Shown: positions 32,836-42,758, numbered from the stretch's first letter. The stretch: 47,247 nucleotides of DNA from Alkalithermobacter paradoxus (GCA_002029295.1 MZGW01000011.1:1-47247); one strand, 5' to 3'. Numbers and translations: made by a program. Notes: a model not told the origin generated them from the sequence alone.

Positions 32836-34512
32836 ATGTTTGAAAAGGAAAAGTTAAGTGCAATTCAAGAAAACGTAGAAAAGTACAATGAAAAGATGCA
32901 AAGATCACTTGAGAAACGTCCAGAAAGAAAAGATGTATTTGAAAGTGGATCAGGAGAAACTGTAAATGCCCTTTACACACCACTTGATATTGAAAACTTT
33001 GATTATATGAATGACTTAGGAATGCCAGGAAGCTACCCTTACACAAGAGGAGTTCAACCTAATATGTACAGAGGTAGACTTTGGACAATGAGAATGTACG
33101 CTGGATTTGCAACGGCTGAAGAATCAAATAAGCGTTACAAATACTTAATAGAGCAAGGATCTATGGGACTTTCAGTTGCAATGGACCTTCCAACACAAAT
33201 AGGATATGACTCAGATCATCCACTAGCAGAAGGTGAAGTTGGAAAAGTAGGGGTTGCAATAGACTCTCTTGCAGATATGGAAATATTATTTGATGGTATA
33301 CCACTTGATAAAGTTTCTACATCTATGACTATAAATGCACCAGCAGCAGTACTTCTTGCTATGTACATAGCAGTTGCAGAAAAGCAAGGTGTAAGTGCAG
33401 ATAAGTTAAGAGGTACTATTCAAAATGACATATTAAAAGAATACATAGCTCGTGGAACATATATATTCCCAACAGAGCCATCTATGAGACTTATAACTAA
33501 TATATTTGAATACTGTTCAAAAGAAGTTCCACAATGGAATACAATAAGTATTTCTGGATACCACATCAGAGAAGCAGGATCAACAGCTGCTCAAGAGGTA
33601 GGATTTACATTAGCTGATGGTATAGCATACGTTGAAGCTGCAATCAAAGCAGGACTTGATGTTGACGTATTTGCTCCTAGACTTTCATTCTTCTTTAATG
33701 CACATAATGACCTTTTAGAAGAAGTAGCAAAATATAGAGCCGCAAGAAGACTTTGGGCAAGAATAATGAAAGAAAGATTCAAAGCTAAAGATCCTAAATC
33801 TATGGCACTTAAATTCCATACTCAAACAGGAGGATCTACACTAACAGCTCAGCAGCCAGACAACAACATAGTTCGTGTTGCTATACAAACGCTTGCAGCT
33901 GTACTTGGAGGAACTCAATCACTTCACACTAACTCAAAAGATGAAGCACTTGCTCTTCCAACAGAAGAATCAGTTAGAATAGCTCTTAGAACTCAACAAA
34001 TAGTAGCTTATGAAAGTGGAGTTGCAGATACTGTAGACCCACTAGCAGGATCATACTATATTGAAGCTAAGACAAAAGAAATAGAAGAAAAAGCTATGGA
34101 GTACATCAAAAAGATCGATGAAATGGGTGGAGCTCCAAAAGCTATAGATAAAGGATATATCCAACAAGAAATAATGGATGCAGCTTACAAATACCAAAGA
34201 GAAATCGAAGACAATAAGAGAATAATAGTTGGTATGAATAAGTTCCAAATACAAGAAGAAGCACCGAAAGGCCTATTAAAAGTTGATCCATCTGTTGGAG
34301 AACTACAAAAACAAAAATTAGCTAAGTTAAGAGCTGAAAGAGATAACAACTTAGTTAACGAAAACCTTGAGAAGTTAAGAAAAGCTTGTCAATCAGATGA
34401 AAACTTAATGCCATATATATTAGATGCAGTTAAGTCTTATGCTACACTTGGAGAAATCTGTGGAGTAATGAGAGAAGTATTTGGTGAATACAAACAATCT
34501 GTACAATTATAA
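32836..34512 (+). CDS. Methylmalonyl-CoA mutase, large (catalytic) chain
   Basis: A 558-residue TIM-barrel chain of adenosylcobalamin-dependent methylmalonyl-CoA mutase, which interconverts succinyl-CoA and (R)-methylmalonyl-CoA. Substrate-site motifs [20 protein letters not shown] (about 57-77) and the typical [20 protein letters not shown] block near 361-380 are present. The B12-binding domain is absent and is encoded by the next gene 43 bases downstream, as in other two-gene clostridial and archaeal mutases. Ribosome site agggaggaaac. First gene of an eight-gene set. Confidence 0.95.
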   Translation: MFEKEKLSAIQENVEKYNEKMQRSLEKRPERKDVFESGSGETVNALYTPLDIENFDYMNDLGMPGSYPYTRGVQPNMYRGRLWTMRMYAGFATAEESNKRYKYLIEQGSMGLSVAMDLPTQIGYDSDHPLAEGEVGKVGVAIDSLADMEILFDGIPLDKVSTSMTINAPAAVLLAMYIAVAEKQGVSADKLRGTIQNDILKEYIARGTYIFPTEPSMRLITNIFEYCSKEVPQWNTISISGYHIREAGSTAAQEVGFTLADGIAYVEAAIKAGLDVDVFAPRLSFFFNAHNDLLEEVAKYRAARRLWARIMKERFKAKDPKSMALKFHTQTGGSTLTAQQPDNNIVRVAIQTLAAVLGGTQSLHTNSKDEALALPTEESVRIALRTQQIVAYESGVADTVDPLAGSYYIEAKTKEIEEKAMEYIKKIDEMGGAPKAIDKGYIQQEIMDAAYKYQREIEDNKRIIVGMNKFQIQEEAPKGLLKVDPSVGELQKQKLAKLRAERDNNLVNENLEKLRKACQSDENLMPYILDAVKSYATLGEICGVMREVFGEYKQSVQL

Positions 34513-34555
34513 AAAAAACAAAAGTTAAAATCCATCTAATTGAGGAGGAAATATA

Positions 34556-34957
34556 ATGGATAGACCTATAAGAGTATTAGTTGCAAAGCCTGGCCTTGAT
34601 GGTCATGACAGAGGAGCTAAGGTAATTGCTAGAGCCTTAAGAGATGCAGGAATGGAAGTTATTTATACAGGGCTTAGACAAACTCCAGAACAAATAGTTG
34701 CAGCAGCAGTACAAGAGGATGTTGACGTTGTAGCTATGAGTATATTATCAGGTGCGCACAACACTTTACTTCCGAAAGTTGTGCAGCTTCTAAAAGAAGA
34801 AGGTGTTGCTGATGATATCCTTATAATAGGTGGAGGAGTTATTCCAGATGATGATATACCTTTCTTAAAGGAAAATGGAATAGCAGAAATATTTACGCCA
34901 GGAACACCTACTGGAGACACTATAGAGTTTATTAAAGCAAATATAAAAAGAAAATAA
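34556..34957 (+). CDS. Methylmalonyl-CoA mutase, small (B12-binding) chain
   Basis: A 133-residue cobalamin-binding Rossmann-like domain with the base-off motif GLDGHDRG at 14-21 (His17 ligates cobalt), SILSGAHN near 63-70 and [10 protein letters not shown] near 92-101. It completes the mutase of the previous gene. Ribosome site gaggaggaaat. The gap to meaB contains a GC-rich hairpin. Confidence 0.95.
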   Translation: MDRPIRVLVAKPGLDGHDRGAKVIARALRDAGMEVIYTGLRQTPEQIVAAAVQEDVDVVAMSILSGAHNTLLPKVVQLLKEEGVADDILIIGGGVIPDDDIPFLKENGIAEIFTPGTPTGDTIEFIKANIKRK

Positions 34958-34959
34958 TA

Positions 34960-34979
34960 CCTTGCCCTAAGGGGCAAGG
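34960..34979 (+). other. Intercistronic hairpin between the mutase small chain and meaB
   Basis: CCTTGCCC at 34960-34967 pairs with GGGCAAGG at 34972-34979. No T-tract follows, so it is not a usual terminator. It may protect or process the transcript or weaken expression of the downstream genes. Confidence 0.5.
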
Positions 34980-35035
34980 AATACATTTCTAAGGAAAGAA
35001 TTTGTTCTAACTAATAGTTTCTAAGGCGGGATAAT

Positions 35036-35974
35036 ATGGATATAATAGAAAGCCTATTAAATGGAAATAAAAGAGCTTGCGCTAGAGCTATAACACTTAT
35101 AGAAAATGAAGAAGAAGGATATTTAGATCTATTAAGAAGTATCTATAAATATACTCAAAGAGCGTATGTAGTCGGAATAACAGGACCACCAGGTGCTGGA
35201 AAATCTACACTTACAAATCAGATAGTAAAAGCCTTGAGAAAAGAAGGCAATAAGGTCGGGGTAATAGCTATAGATCCAACAAGCCCTTTCACAAAAGGTG
35301 CAATACTTGGAGATAGAATAAGAATGTCAGATATAATGCTCGATAAAGGAGTATTCATAAGATCTATGGGTACTAGAGGTCATCTTGGGGGATTATCAAA
35401 GGCAACTCAAGGAGCTATAAAAGTACTTGATGCTTTCGGATGTGATTATATATTAGTAGAGACTGTTGGAGTAGGACAGTCTGAAGTAGATATAGTTAAA
35501 AGTGCTGACACTACAGTAATGACTATGGTTCCGGGTCTTGGAGACGATATACAAGCTATAAAAGCCGGTGTTATGGAAATAGGAGATATATTTGTTGTTA
35601 ATAAAGCTGATAAAGATGGAGCGAAAAGAACTGCTCTTGAAATAGAGATGACATTAGACTTTAAGAAAGACTGGGATTTTAGACCACCTGTAAGTATGGC
35701 TATAGCCCAAGAAAATAAAGGAATAGATGAGCTTATAGAAAATATAAAAAAACATAGAAAACACCTAGAAAGTACTGGGAGTTTATACCAAAGAAGACTT
35801 GAAAGAAATAAAATTGAAATAAATGAGATTGTATATAGACAAATACAGAAAAAAATAAAATACATAGAAGAATCGTCTCAAATGGAAGAATTATTACAAA
35901 AGACAATGACAAAAGAAATGGACCCGTACACAATAAGTGAAAATATAATTAAAAAATTAGTAAAGGAGATGTAG
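35036..35974 (+). CDS. meaB: Methylmalonyl-CoA mutase-associated GTPase MeaB
   Basis: A 312-residue SIMIBI-class G protein that guards adenosylcobalamin loading and protects the mutase from inactivation. P-loop GPPGAGKST at about 48-56, IAIDPTSPFT, RGHLGGLSKAT, the G3 region ETVGVGQSE and G4 NKAD are seen. Ribosome site aaggcgggata. It ends three bases before the epimerase gene. Confidence 0.95.
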   Translation: MDIIESLLNGNKRACARAITLIENEEEGYLDLLRSIYKYTQRAYVVGITGPPGAGKSTLTNQIVKALRKEGNKVGVIAIDPTSPFTKGAILGDRIRMSDIMLDKGVFIRSMGTRGHLGGLSKATQGAIKVLDAFGCDYILVETVGVGQSEVDIVKSADTTVMTMVPGLGDDIQAIKAGVMEIGDIFVVNKADKDGAKRTALEIEMTLDFKKDWDFRPPVSMAIAQENKGIDELIENIKKHRKHLESTGSLYQRRLERNKIEINEIVYRQIQKKIKYIEESSQMEELLQKTMTKEMDPYTISENIIKKLVKEM

Positions 35975-35977
35975 AAA

Positions 35978-36382
35978 ATGAATGTTACTAAAGTAGATCA
36001 TATAGGAATTGCAGTTAAAAACTTAGATGAAGCTCTAAAGTTTTATGAAGAAGTTCTTGGAATAAAATGTGAGGGAACTGAAGTTGTTGAGGAACAAAAA
36101 GTTAAGGTTGCTTTCTTACCAGTTGGAGATACAGAAATAGAACTTTTAGAATCTACATCAGAAGATGGTCCAATAGCGAAATTCATTGAGAAAAAAGGTG
36201 AAGGAATACAGCATATAGCTTTAAGAGTAGATAATATAGAAAATGCTATAGAAGAAATGAAAGAAAAAGGAATAAAAATGATTGATGAAAAACCAAGATA
36301 TGGAGCTGGAAATGCAAAAATTGCTTTCTGTCATCCAAAGAGTACAAGTGGTATACTTCTAGAACTGAGCGAAAGAAAATAG
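35978..36382 (+). CDS. mce: Methylmalonyl-CoA epimerase
   Basis: A 134-residue enzyme of the vicinal oxygen chelate family that interconverts (R)- and (S)-methylmalonyl-CoA. Two betaalphabetabetabeta units are visible; metal ligands lie in KVDHIGIAV (His near 8), the GIQHIALRV block and the closing LLELSE. It links the mutase product to the decarboxylase that follows. Confidence 0.95.
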   Translation: MNVTKVDHIGIAVKNLDEALKFYEEVLGIKCEGTEVVEEQKVKVAFLPVGDTEIELLESTSEDGPIAKFIEKKGEGIQHIALRVDNIENAIEEMKEKGIKMIDEKPRYGAGNAKIAFCHPKSTSGILLELSERK

Positions 36383-36394
36383 GAGGTAGCAAAT

Positions 36395-37942
36395 ATGTCT
36401 TTAGAAAAATTAGAAGCACTAAGGGAAAAAAGAAAAGCTATAGAACTTGGCGGTGGTCAAAAAAGAATAGAAAAGCAACATAGCGCAGGAAAACTTACAG
36501 CAAGAGAAAGGTTAAACCTTCTATTTGATGAAAGTACTTTTGTAGAAATAGATGCATTTGTTAAGCACAGATGTACAAACTTTGGAATGGAGAAAGTTGA
36601 CGCACCAGCTGAAGGTGTTGTTACTGGATACGGTAAAGTAGATGGAAGATTAGTTTATGCATTCGCACAAGACTTTACAGTTGTTGGTGGGTCTTTAGGT
36701 GAAATGCATGCAAAGAAAATAGAAAAAGTTATGGACCTTGCTTTAACTATGGGTGCACCAATAGTTGGTCTTAATGATTCAGGTGGAGCTAGAATCCAAG
36801 AAGCAGTAGATGCATTATCAGGATACGGTAGAATATTCTACAAAAACACAATATCATCAGGGGTAATACCTCAAATATCAGCTATAATGGGACCTTGTGC
36901 AGGAGGAGCAGTATACTCTCCAGCTCTTACAGATTTCATATTCATGGTTGATAAAACAAGTCAAATGTTTATAACAGGACCACAAGTTATAAAAACAGTT
37001 ACTGGGGAAGAAGTTTCAGCTGAAGACCTTGGTGGAGCAATGACTCACAATACTACATCAGGAGTTGCTCAGTTCATATCTTCAAATGACGAGGAGTGTA
37101 TAGCTGACATTAGAAGACTTATAAGCTTCTTACCATCAAATAATATGGAAAAAGCACCTTTATTTGATAGCGAAGATGATGCAAACAAAATAATAGAAGA
37201 TTTAAACACTATAATTCCAGAAGGGTCTAACAAACCTTATGATATGAAGAAAGTTATAGAAAGTATAGTTGATAATGCTGACTTTTTCGAAGTTCAACCA
37301 CACTTTGCAAAAAATATCATAACAGGATTTGCTAGAATAAATGGACAATCTGTTGGAATAATAGCAAACCAACCTATGTTTATGGCTGGATGTTTAGATA
37401 TAAATGCATCTGATAAATCATCTAGATTTATTAGAACTTGTGATGCATTCAATATACCTATAATAAACTTTGTTGACGTTCCAGGATTCTTACCAGGGAC
37501 TTCACAAGAATATGGCGGTATTATAAGACATGGAGCTAAAATGCTTTATGCTTATAGCGAGGCTACAGTTCCTAAAATAACATTAATAACTAGAAAGGCA
37601 TATGGTGGAGCTTACCTTGCGATGTGCTCTAAAGATTTAGGAGCAGATATGGTGTATGCATGGCCAAGTGCAGAAATTGCAGTTATGGGTCCTGAAGGAG
37701 CTGCAAACATAATATTTAGAAATGAAATCAAAGATGCAGAGGATCCTCAAGCAATGAGAGCTCAGAAAATAGAAGAGTACAAATCTGAATTTGCAACTCC
37801 ATATAAAGCAGCAGAAAGAGGATTTGTTGATGATGTTATAGAGCCAGCACTTACTAGAATTAGACTTTGCGATGCACTTGATATGCTTCAGTCTAAACGT
37901 GACAGCAGACCATCTAAGAAGCACGGAAACATACCTCTATAG
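36395..37942 (+). CDS. mmdA: Methylmalonyl-CoA decarboxylase alpha subunit (carboxyltransferase)
   Basis: A 515-residue biotin-dependent carboxyltransferase that moves the carboxyl group of (S)-methylmalonyl-CoA to the biotin of the gamma/carrier subunit, giving propionyl-CoA. Crotonase-like halves with [20 protein letters not shown] (about 129-148), [17 protein letters not shown] and the C-terminal [12 protein letters not shown] are typical. It resembles propionyl-CoA carboxylase beta chains, but the OadG-, carrier- and OadB-type genes that follow identify the Na+-pumping decarboxylase. Confidence 0.94.
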   Translation: MSLEKLEALREKRKAIELGGGQKRIEKQHSAGKLTARERLNLLFDESTFVEIDAFVKHRCTNFGMEKVDAPAEGVVTGYGKVDGRLVYAFAQDFTVVGGSLGEMHAKKIEKVMDLALTMGAPIVGLNDSGGARIQEAVDALSGYGRIFYKNTISSGVIPQISAIMGPCAGGAVYSPALTDFIFMVDKTSQMFITGPQVIKTVTGEEVSAEDLGGAMTHNTTSGVAQFISSNDEECIADIRRLISFLPSNNMEKAPLFDSEDDANKIIEDLNTIIPEGSNKPYDMKKVIESIVDNADFFEVQPHFAKNIITGFARINGQSVGIIANQPMFMAGCLDINASDKSSRFIRTCDAFNIPIINFVDVPGFLPGTSQEYGGIIRHGAKMLYAYSEATVPKITLITRKAYGGAYLAMCSKDLGADMVYAWPSAEIAVMGPEGAANIIFRNEIKDAEDPQAMRAQKIEEYKSEFATPYKAAERGFVDDVIEPALTRIRLCDALDMLQSKRDSRPSKKHGNIPL

Positions 37943-37962
37943 GCCTAAGGGAGTGAAAATAT

Positions 37963-38355
37963 ATGGATTTATCAACTTTGTTAGAAAGAATGAGTACTGA
38001 TATAGCTTCCCTAAGTTGGATGGAAAGACTTACTGGGGGACTAGTAGCGACAGTTCTTGCTATGGTTATAGTTGCAGTAGTTCTTATTTTGTTATTGTTT
38101 ACGGTTAATCTCATGACTAAAATGTTAGCAGAAAAAGAAACTGTTAAAGTTAATGAAGTAGTTACACAACAAGTAGAAGAAGTGGTAGAAGAAGCTGATG
38201 ACAAAGAGCTTATAGCTGTTATAAGTAGTGCAATAGCAGAATCTTTGGGAACTTCTACTAGCAACATAATAGTGAGAAATATAATAAGAACTAATTCAGT
38301 AGATCCAGCTTGGGCAAAAGCTGGAAGAATAGAACAGATGAAAAATATACACTAA
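37963..38355 (+). CDS. mmdD: Methylmalonyl-CoA decarboxylase delta subunit (OadG family)
   Basis: A 130-residue small membrane subunit with one helix (about 23-50), an acidic coil (EEVVEEADDKE) and a C-terminal domain of the OadG type ending WAKAGRIEQMKNIH. It holds the alpha subunit and carrier to the membrane subunit. It lies between mmdA and the biotin carrier at gaps of 20 and 18 bases. Confidence 0.88.
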   Translation: MDLSTLLERMSTDIASLSWMERLTGGLVATVLAMVIVAVVLILLLFTVNLMTKMLAEKETVKVNEVVTQQVEEVVEEADDKELIAVISSAIAESLGTSTSNIIVRNIIRTNSVDPAWAKAGRIEQMKNIH

Positions 38356-38373
38356 TACTAGGAGGATAATACC

Positions 38374-38760
38374 ATGATTAAAAAGTTTAATGTTACAGTA
38401 AATGGAGTTACTTATGATGTTGAAGTTGAGGAAATAAAAGAAGGAGGGGTAGCTACTCCAAGACCTACAGCACCTGCACCAGCAGCACCAAAAGCGGCAC
38501 CTGCACCAAAGGCAGCACCAGCAGCACCAAAAGCGGCGCCTGCAGGAGCAACTACAATAACAGCTCCAATGCCTGGAACTATAAATGATGTAAGAGTAAA
38601 AGAAGGAGACAAAGTTACAAAAGGACAAGTTTTAGTTATACTTGAAGCGATGAAAATGGAAAATGAGATAATGGCTTCTCAAGATGGAGTAGTAGCTTCT
38701 GTAAATGTTACTAAAGGTGCATCAGTAAATGCAGGAGACGTACTAGTATCTTTAAGCTAA
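38374..38760 (+). CDS. mmdC: Biotin carrier subunit of methylmalonyl-CoA decarboxylase
   Basis: A 128-residue biotin carrier protein. A short N-terminal beta region (1-27), an Ala/Pro/Lys linker (about 29-64) and the biotinyl domain (about 65-128) with EAMKMEN near 94-100, in which the middle lysine is biotinylated. The linker lets the biotin arm swing between MmdA and MmdB. The linker DNA is GC-richer than its surroundings and repetitive. Confidence 0.95.
   Translation: MIKKFNVTVNGVTYDVEVEEIKEGGVATPRPTAPAPAAPKAAPAPKAAPAAPKAAPAGATTITAPMPGTINDVRVKEGDKVTKGQVLVILEAMKMENEIMASQDGVVASVNVTKGASVNAGDVLVSLS
38480..38544 (+). repeat. Tandem repeat coding for the Ala-Pro linker of the biotin carrier
   Basis: A 26-base unit at 38480-38505 recurs at 38519-38544 with one mismatch, a 39-base (13-codon) period. 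The repeat is in frame, so gain or loss of a unit changes linker length only. Confidence 0.85.
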
Positions 38761-38787
38761 ACAAAATAAAGGAAAGGTGATGCACCC

Positions 38788-39999
38788 ATGGGACAAATTA
38801 TAGTTGAGTTTTTACAAAATACCGGATTTGCTGCGATGACATGGCAGCAGCTAGTGATGATAATAGTTTCGTGCATACTTCTTTACCTAGCTATAGGTAG
38901 AGGATTTGAACCATTACTATTGGTTCCGATAGCATTTGGAATGCTTCTTACTAATCTTCCTTTAGCGGGGGTTATGGATTATCCAGATACTTCACTTCAG
39001 TTTCAAGCTATACAAACACAGGAAGCAGCCATAAATGCACAAAACGGATTGTTTAATGCAAGATATATAACTAATATTCCTGGAGGATTAATTCACTACC
39101 TATACCAAGGAAATAAGCTTGGTATATTCCCACCTCTTATATTCTTAGGGGTAGGGGCTATGACAGACTTTGGTCCTTTAATTGCAAATCCAAAGAGTTT
39201 ATTACTTGGTGCAGCAGCACAGTTTGGAATATTCTTCACATTCTTAGGGGCTATACTTTTAGGATTTGATGCTCAGGCAGCATCTGCTATAGGTATAATA
39301 GGAGGAGCTGATGGTCCTACAGCTATATTTTTAACTACACAGCTAAAGCCTGAATTACTTGGACCTATAGCTGTTGCAGCATACTCTTATATGGCACTTG
39401 TACCTATAATACAGCCTCCTATAATGAAGGCACTTACAACGGAAAAAGAAAGACAAATAGTAATGAAGCAGTTAAGAGTTGTTTCAAAGAAAGAGAAGAT
39501 AGTGTTCCCTATACTTGTTACAATATTAGTATCATTACTACTTCCTTCAGCAGCTACTTTAATAGGTATGCTAATGCTTGGAAACTTATTTAAGGAATCG
39601 GGAGTAACTGATAGACTATCAAAGACAGCTACAAATGAGCTTATAAATATAGTAACTATATTCTTAGGGGTATCTGTTGGAGCTACAGCTAAAGCGGAAT
39701 ACTTCTTAGTATCTGAAACACTTAAAATAATAGTACTTGGAATTGTTGCATTCGGAGTAGGAACAGGATCTGGAGTAGTACTTGCCAAAGTATTAAACAA
39801 GTTCTTAAAAGACCCAATAAATCCATTAATGGGTGCAGCAGGGGTTTCTGCAGTTCCTATGGCAGCTAGGGTTGCTAGTAAAGTAGGACAAGAAGCTAAT
39901 CCATCAAACTTCTTATTAATGCACGCTATGGGACCTAACGTTGCAGGAGTTATAGGTTCAGCAGTAGCAGCAGGAGTACTTTTAGCATTATTCGGATAA
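38788..39999 (+). CDS. mmdB: Sodium-pumping decarboxylase beta subunit (OadB/MmdB)
   Basis: A 403-residue membrane protein with about nine segments that decarboxylates carboxybiotin and exports Na+. The conserved [18 protein letters not shown] stretch (about 169-186) carries the Asp essential for Na+ in this family; [13 protein letters not shown] and the C-terminal [15 protein letters not shown] block also match. It ends the eight-gene operon and is followed by a strong terminator. Confidence 0.95.
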   Translation: MGQIIVEFLQNTGFAAMTWQQLVMIIVSCILLYLAIGRGFEPLLLVPIAFGMLLTNLPLAGVMDYPDTSLQFQAIQTQEAAINAQNGLFNARYITNIPGGLIHYLYQGNKLGIFPPLIFLGVGAMTDFGPLIANPKSLLLGAAAQFGIFFTFLGAILLGFDAQAASAIGIIGGADGPTAIFLTTQLKPELLGPIAVAAYSYMALVPIIQPPIMKALTTEKERQIVMKQLRVVSKKEKIVFPILVTILVSLLLPSAATLIGMLMLGNLFKESGVTDRLSKTATNELINIVTIFLGVSVGATAKAEYFLVSETLKIIVLGIVAFGVGTGSGVVLAKVLNKFLKDPINPLMGAAGVSAVPMAARVASKVGQEANPSNFLLMHAMGPNVAGVIGSAVAAGVLLALFG

Positions 40000-40000
40000 A

Positions 40001-40028
40001 AAAGACGGCATTAGCCGTCTTTTTTTGA
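40001..40028 (+). terminator. Intrinsic terminator of the methylmalonyl-CoA operon
   Basis: AAAGACGGC, loop ATTA, GCCGTCTTT, then a T-tract, starting one base after the mmdB stop. Confidence 0.94.
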
Positions 40029-40067
40029 TATATTAAAGATATATAAAACTGTGAAAGAGGGATTGCA

Positions 40068-41042
40068 TTGAAAGATAAAATACTAAAACTTCTTTTAGAA
40101 GCAAAAGGAGAATTTATATCAGGAGAATATATATCAGAAAAACTTGGAATATCTAGAAGTGCTGTGTGGAAGCACATTAAAAGTATAAAAGAGGAAGGTT
40201 ATGAGATAGAATCAGTAACTAAAAAAGGCTATAGACTTAATCAATATCCAGATCTATTTGTATCTGAAGTAATAAAAAGTAAATTAAATACAAATATAAT
40301 AGGTAAGAAAATTTTATGTTTTGAAACTATAGGATCAACCAATGATCATGCAAAGAAAATAGCTAAAGAAAGTGAAGAAGGAACAATAATCCTATCAGAA
40401 GAACAAACAAAAGGAAGAGGTAGGATGGGCAAGGTATGGCACTCTATAAAAGGAGATGGGATATGGCTAAGTATTATACTAAAGCCAGATATTCCTCCAT
40501 ATCATGCACCTATAATAACTCAAATAGCAGGATTGAGCGTTGTAATTGCACTAAATGAATTAGGTGTTAAATCTTCTATAAAGTGGCCTAATGATATACT
40601 TATAAATAATAAAAAAATATGTGGAATACTAACAGAAATGAGTATTGAGATAGATAGAATAGATCACATAGTAGTAGGTATAGGAATGAACGTTAAGACT
40701 TTAGACTTTCCAAATGATATAGAAAATATGGCTACATCTATTTTAAAAGAAGGATATAGCTTAAATAGATTAGATATATTAAGCCGTATACTAGAAAAGT
40801 TTGAAGAATTTTATACAGATTATGTAAGCAATAACGACATAGAAAAAATAGCTAACATGTGCAAAACATATTCAGCAATAATAGGAAAGGATATTTATGT
40901 AATAAAAGGTGATAAAAGAAGAAAAGCAAGGGGAATAGATATAAATAAAAATGGAAATCTAATAGTTGAATATGAAGACGGGTCTAGTGAAGAACTAGTA
41001 TCTGGAGAAGTATCTATAAGAGGAGAAAATGGCTATGTGTAA
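40068..41042 (+). CDS. birA: Biotin--[carboxylase carrier] ligase / biotin repressor (BirA)
   Basis: A 324-residue bifunctional protein. Residues about 1-60 form a winged helix (YISEKLGISRSAVWKHI), about 78-265 the biotin ligase domain with GRGRMGKVWHS for biotinyl-AMP and KWPNDILINNKKICGIL, then a small C-terminal domain. It attaches biotin to carrier proteins and may repress biotin genes. The mmd carrier directly upstream is an obvious substrate. Start is TTG after agaggga. Its stop overlaps the next gene by eight bases. Confidence 0.95.
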   Translation: MKDKILKLLLEAKGEFISGEYISEKLGISRSAVWKHIKSIKEEGYEIESVTKKGYRLNQYPDLFVSEVIKSKLNTNIIGKKILCFETIGSTNDHAKKIAKESEEGTIILSEEQTKGRGRMGKVWHSIKGDGIWLSIILKPDIPPYHAPIITQIAGLSVVIALNELGVKSSIKWPNDILINNKKICGILTEMSIEIDRIDHIVVGIGMNVKTLDFPNDIENMATSILKEGYSLNRLDILSRILEKFEEFYTDYVSNNDIEKIANMCKTYSAIIGKDIYVIKGDKRRKARGIDINKNGNLIVEYEDGSSEELVSGEVSIRGENGYV

Positions 41043-42000
41043 TAAAAGTATATTAGATATTGAAGGAATAAAGATTGGACAAGCACAAGATACGAATGCA
41101 CTTACAGGATGTACTGTTGTAATTTGTGAAAATGGAGCTGTTTGCGGAGTTGATATTAGAGGTTCAGCCCCAGGAACTAGGGAAACAGATCTTCTAAATC
41201 CACTAAACTTAGTTGATAAAGTTCATGCTGTAGTATTATCAGGTGGATCTGCATTTGGACTTGATGCATCTTGTGGTGTTATGAAATACCTAGAAGAAAA
41301 TAATATAGGATTTGACGTTGGAGTAACTAAAGTACCTATAGTTGCAAGTGCAGTACTATTTGATCTTCATATAGGAGATTATAGAGTAAGACCTGATTTT
41401 GATATGGGATACAACGCTTGCAAACTGGCAAATAAAGATATTTTAAATTTAGGTAATTATGGTGCCGGGTGTGGAGCTACTGCTGGCAAAATAAATGGAC
41501 CTTTAAATGCTACAAAATCAGGAATAGGAAGCTATTGTATAAGTTTAGAAAACGGACTTATTGTAGGTGCGTTGGTAGCTGCAAATCCATTTGGAGACAT
41601 ATATGAAAATGGGAATATAATAGCAGGGGCTCTTACAAGTGATAAAAAGAGCTTTGCTAATACTAATGAAGTAATGAAAAAAGGAATAAAATCTGGAGGA
41701 TTTGAAATAACTAATACAACAATAGGAATAGTCATAACCAATGCAAAAATAAATAAAACTGAAGCTACTAAAGTATCTCAAATGGCACATGATGGATATG
41801 CAAGAGCAATATCTCCAATACACACAATGTACGATGGAGATACTATATTCACTTTAGCAACAGGTAAAGTAGAATGTGACATAAATTTACTAGGAACACT
41901 TGCAGCAGATGTTGTAGAAAAAAGTATAATAAGTGCTGTTAAAAATAGTGAGAGTGTGCAAGATATACTTTCGTACAAAGACATTTTCAGAAAATTATAA
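41035..42000 (+). CDS. P1-family (S58, DmpA-like) aminopeptidase
   Basis: A 321-residue self-cleaving hydrolase of the DmpA/P1 family. DIRGSAPGTRETDLL near 40-54, the VLSGGSAFGLDA block and GAGCGATAGK are conserved; autoproteolysis is expected before the nucleophile in the NTTIGIVITNA segment near 228-238. Members cut N-terminal residues from peptides; the natural substrate is unknown. The second ATG (41035) was preferred, nine bases after aggag; the first, at 41029, is too close. It is coupled to birA. Confidence 0.88.
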   Translation: MCNKSILDIEGIKIGQAQDTNALTGCTVVICENGAVCGVDIRGSAPGTRETDLLNPLNLVDKVHAVVLSGGSAFGLDASCGVMKYLEENNIGFDVGVTKVPIVASAVLFDLHIGDYRVRPDFDMGYNACKLANKDILNLGNYGAGCGATAGKINGPLNATKSGIGSYCISLENGLIVGALVAANPFGDIYENGNIIAGALTSDKKSFANTNEVMKKGIKSGGFEITNTTIGIVITNAKINKTEATKVSQMAHDGYARAISPIHTMYDGDTIFTLATGKVECDINLLGTLAADVVEKSIISAVKNSESVQDILSYKDIFRKL

Positions 42001-42043
42001 CGTTTCATAAGAAACATAATGAGTATTGTGTACAAAAATTTAG

Positions 42044-42072
42044 TTGAAACTTATATATAATATTGCTAAAAT
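42044..42072 (+). promoter_or_regulatory. Sigma-A promoter of panT-coaX
   Basis: TTGAAA at 42044-42049, a 17-base spacer and TAAAAT at 42067-42072 with an extended TGC before it. Transcription would start near 42079, exactly where the structured leader begins. Confidence 0.6.
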
Positions 42073-42077
42073 AAAAT

Positions 42078-42158
42078 CGTTGTAGCTGGCATCAGACAGA
42101 GCCTGACTATTGCAAACGAGAATATATAATTTTAATGACCAGCATCCTAGTGAGCTGG
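42078..42158 (+). promoter_or_regulatory. Structured leader with two similar stem-loops, candidate pan-type RNA
   Basis: Stem-loop 1 (42078-42118): CGTT with AACG, GTAG with CTAT, then GGC with GCC. Stem-loop 2 (42139-42158): CCAGC with GCTGG. Both present the same head, GCATC-N5-GAGC (42089-42102 and 42142-42155), i.e. a paired GC, unpaired AU and A, and a C-G-closed small loop. The pan motif is described as a stem with conserved bulged A residues, commonly in two copies, before pantothenate genes. CCAGC can also pair with GCTGG at 42085-42089, and ATTGCA (42109-42114) with TGCAAT (42167-42172) next to the ribosome site, so alternative folds could control translation. Confidence 0.55.
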
Positions 42159-42173
42159 AGCGGAGGTGCAATT

Positions 42174-42758
42174 ATGATTGAATCAAGAAAAGCTTTTGGA
42201 ATTAGGAAAATTACAACTATAGGAATGTTAGGGGCAATATCTGCGATATTAGGAATGACTCCACTTGGAATTATACCTGTTGGAGCTGTAAACGCAACGA
42301 TAATGCATATACCTGTTATAATTGGGGCGATACTAGAAGGGCCAATTGCAGGAATTATGGTAGGTTTGATATTTGGTGTGTTTAGTTTAATAAGAAGTAT
42401 AACAACGCCTACTCCGGTTTCGTTTGTGTTCTGGAATCCTTTAGTTTCTATACTTCCAAGGATACTTATAGGAATTACTTCGTATTATGCTTATACTGCT
42501 TTAAGAAAAACTACAAAAAATGAAACTGTATCAATAGCGTCTGCAGCTGCATTAGGAACGCTTACAAATACTGTAGGTGTACTTTCTATGATATATATGT
42601 TATATGGAGCTAGATTTGTTGAGAAAATAGGAGCAGATCCTACAAGTGCCGGAAAAATAATATTAGGAATAGGAATAACTAACGGTATACCAGAAATGAT
42701 AGTTGCAACAATAATTGTTACAGGTGTAGTAAGGGGACTTAAACTTACTAAAAGATAG
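42174..42758 (+). CDS. panT: ECF transporter S component, probably for pantothenate (PanT-like)
   Basis: A 194-residue membrane protein with about six segments, the substrate-binding subunit of an energy-coupling-factor transporter. The pattern TIMHIPVIIGAILEGPIAG near 43-61 and SFVFWNPLVSILPRILIG near 82-99 is typical of PanT-type S components. Co-transcription with coaX (pantothenate kinase, 15 bases downstream) supports pantothenate, but folate or another vitamin is not excluded. ATG at 42174 follows gcggaggtg. The shared ECF module is not in this window. Confidence 0.8.
   Translation: MIESRKAFGIRKITTIGMLGAISAILGMTPLGIIPVGAVNATIMHIPVIIGAILEGPIAGIMVGLIFGVFSLIRSITTPTPVSFVFWNPLVSILPRILIGITSYYAYTALRKTTKNETVSIASAAALGTLTNTVGVLSMIYMLYGARFVEKIGADPTSAGKIILGIGITNGIPEMIVATIIVTGVVRGLKLTKR

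Noticed and set aside
34960-34990. Terminator between the mutase small chain and meaB
   Set aside because: The hairpin is strong, but no T-tract follows and the genes on both sides belong to one pathway.
42078-42172. Tetrahydrofolate riboswitch before the ECF S-component
   Set aside because: The conserved THF aptamer core could not be matched, and coaX downstream points to pantothenate rather than folate.
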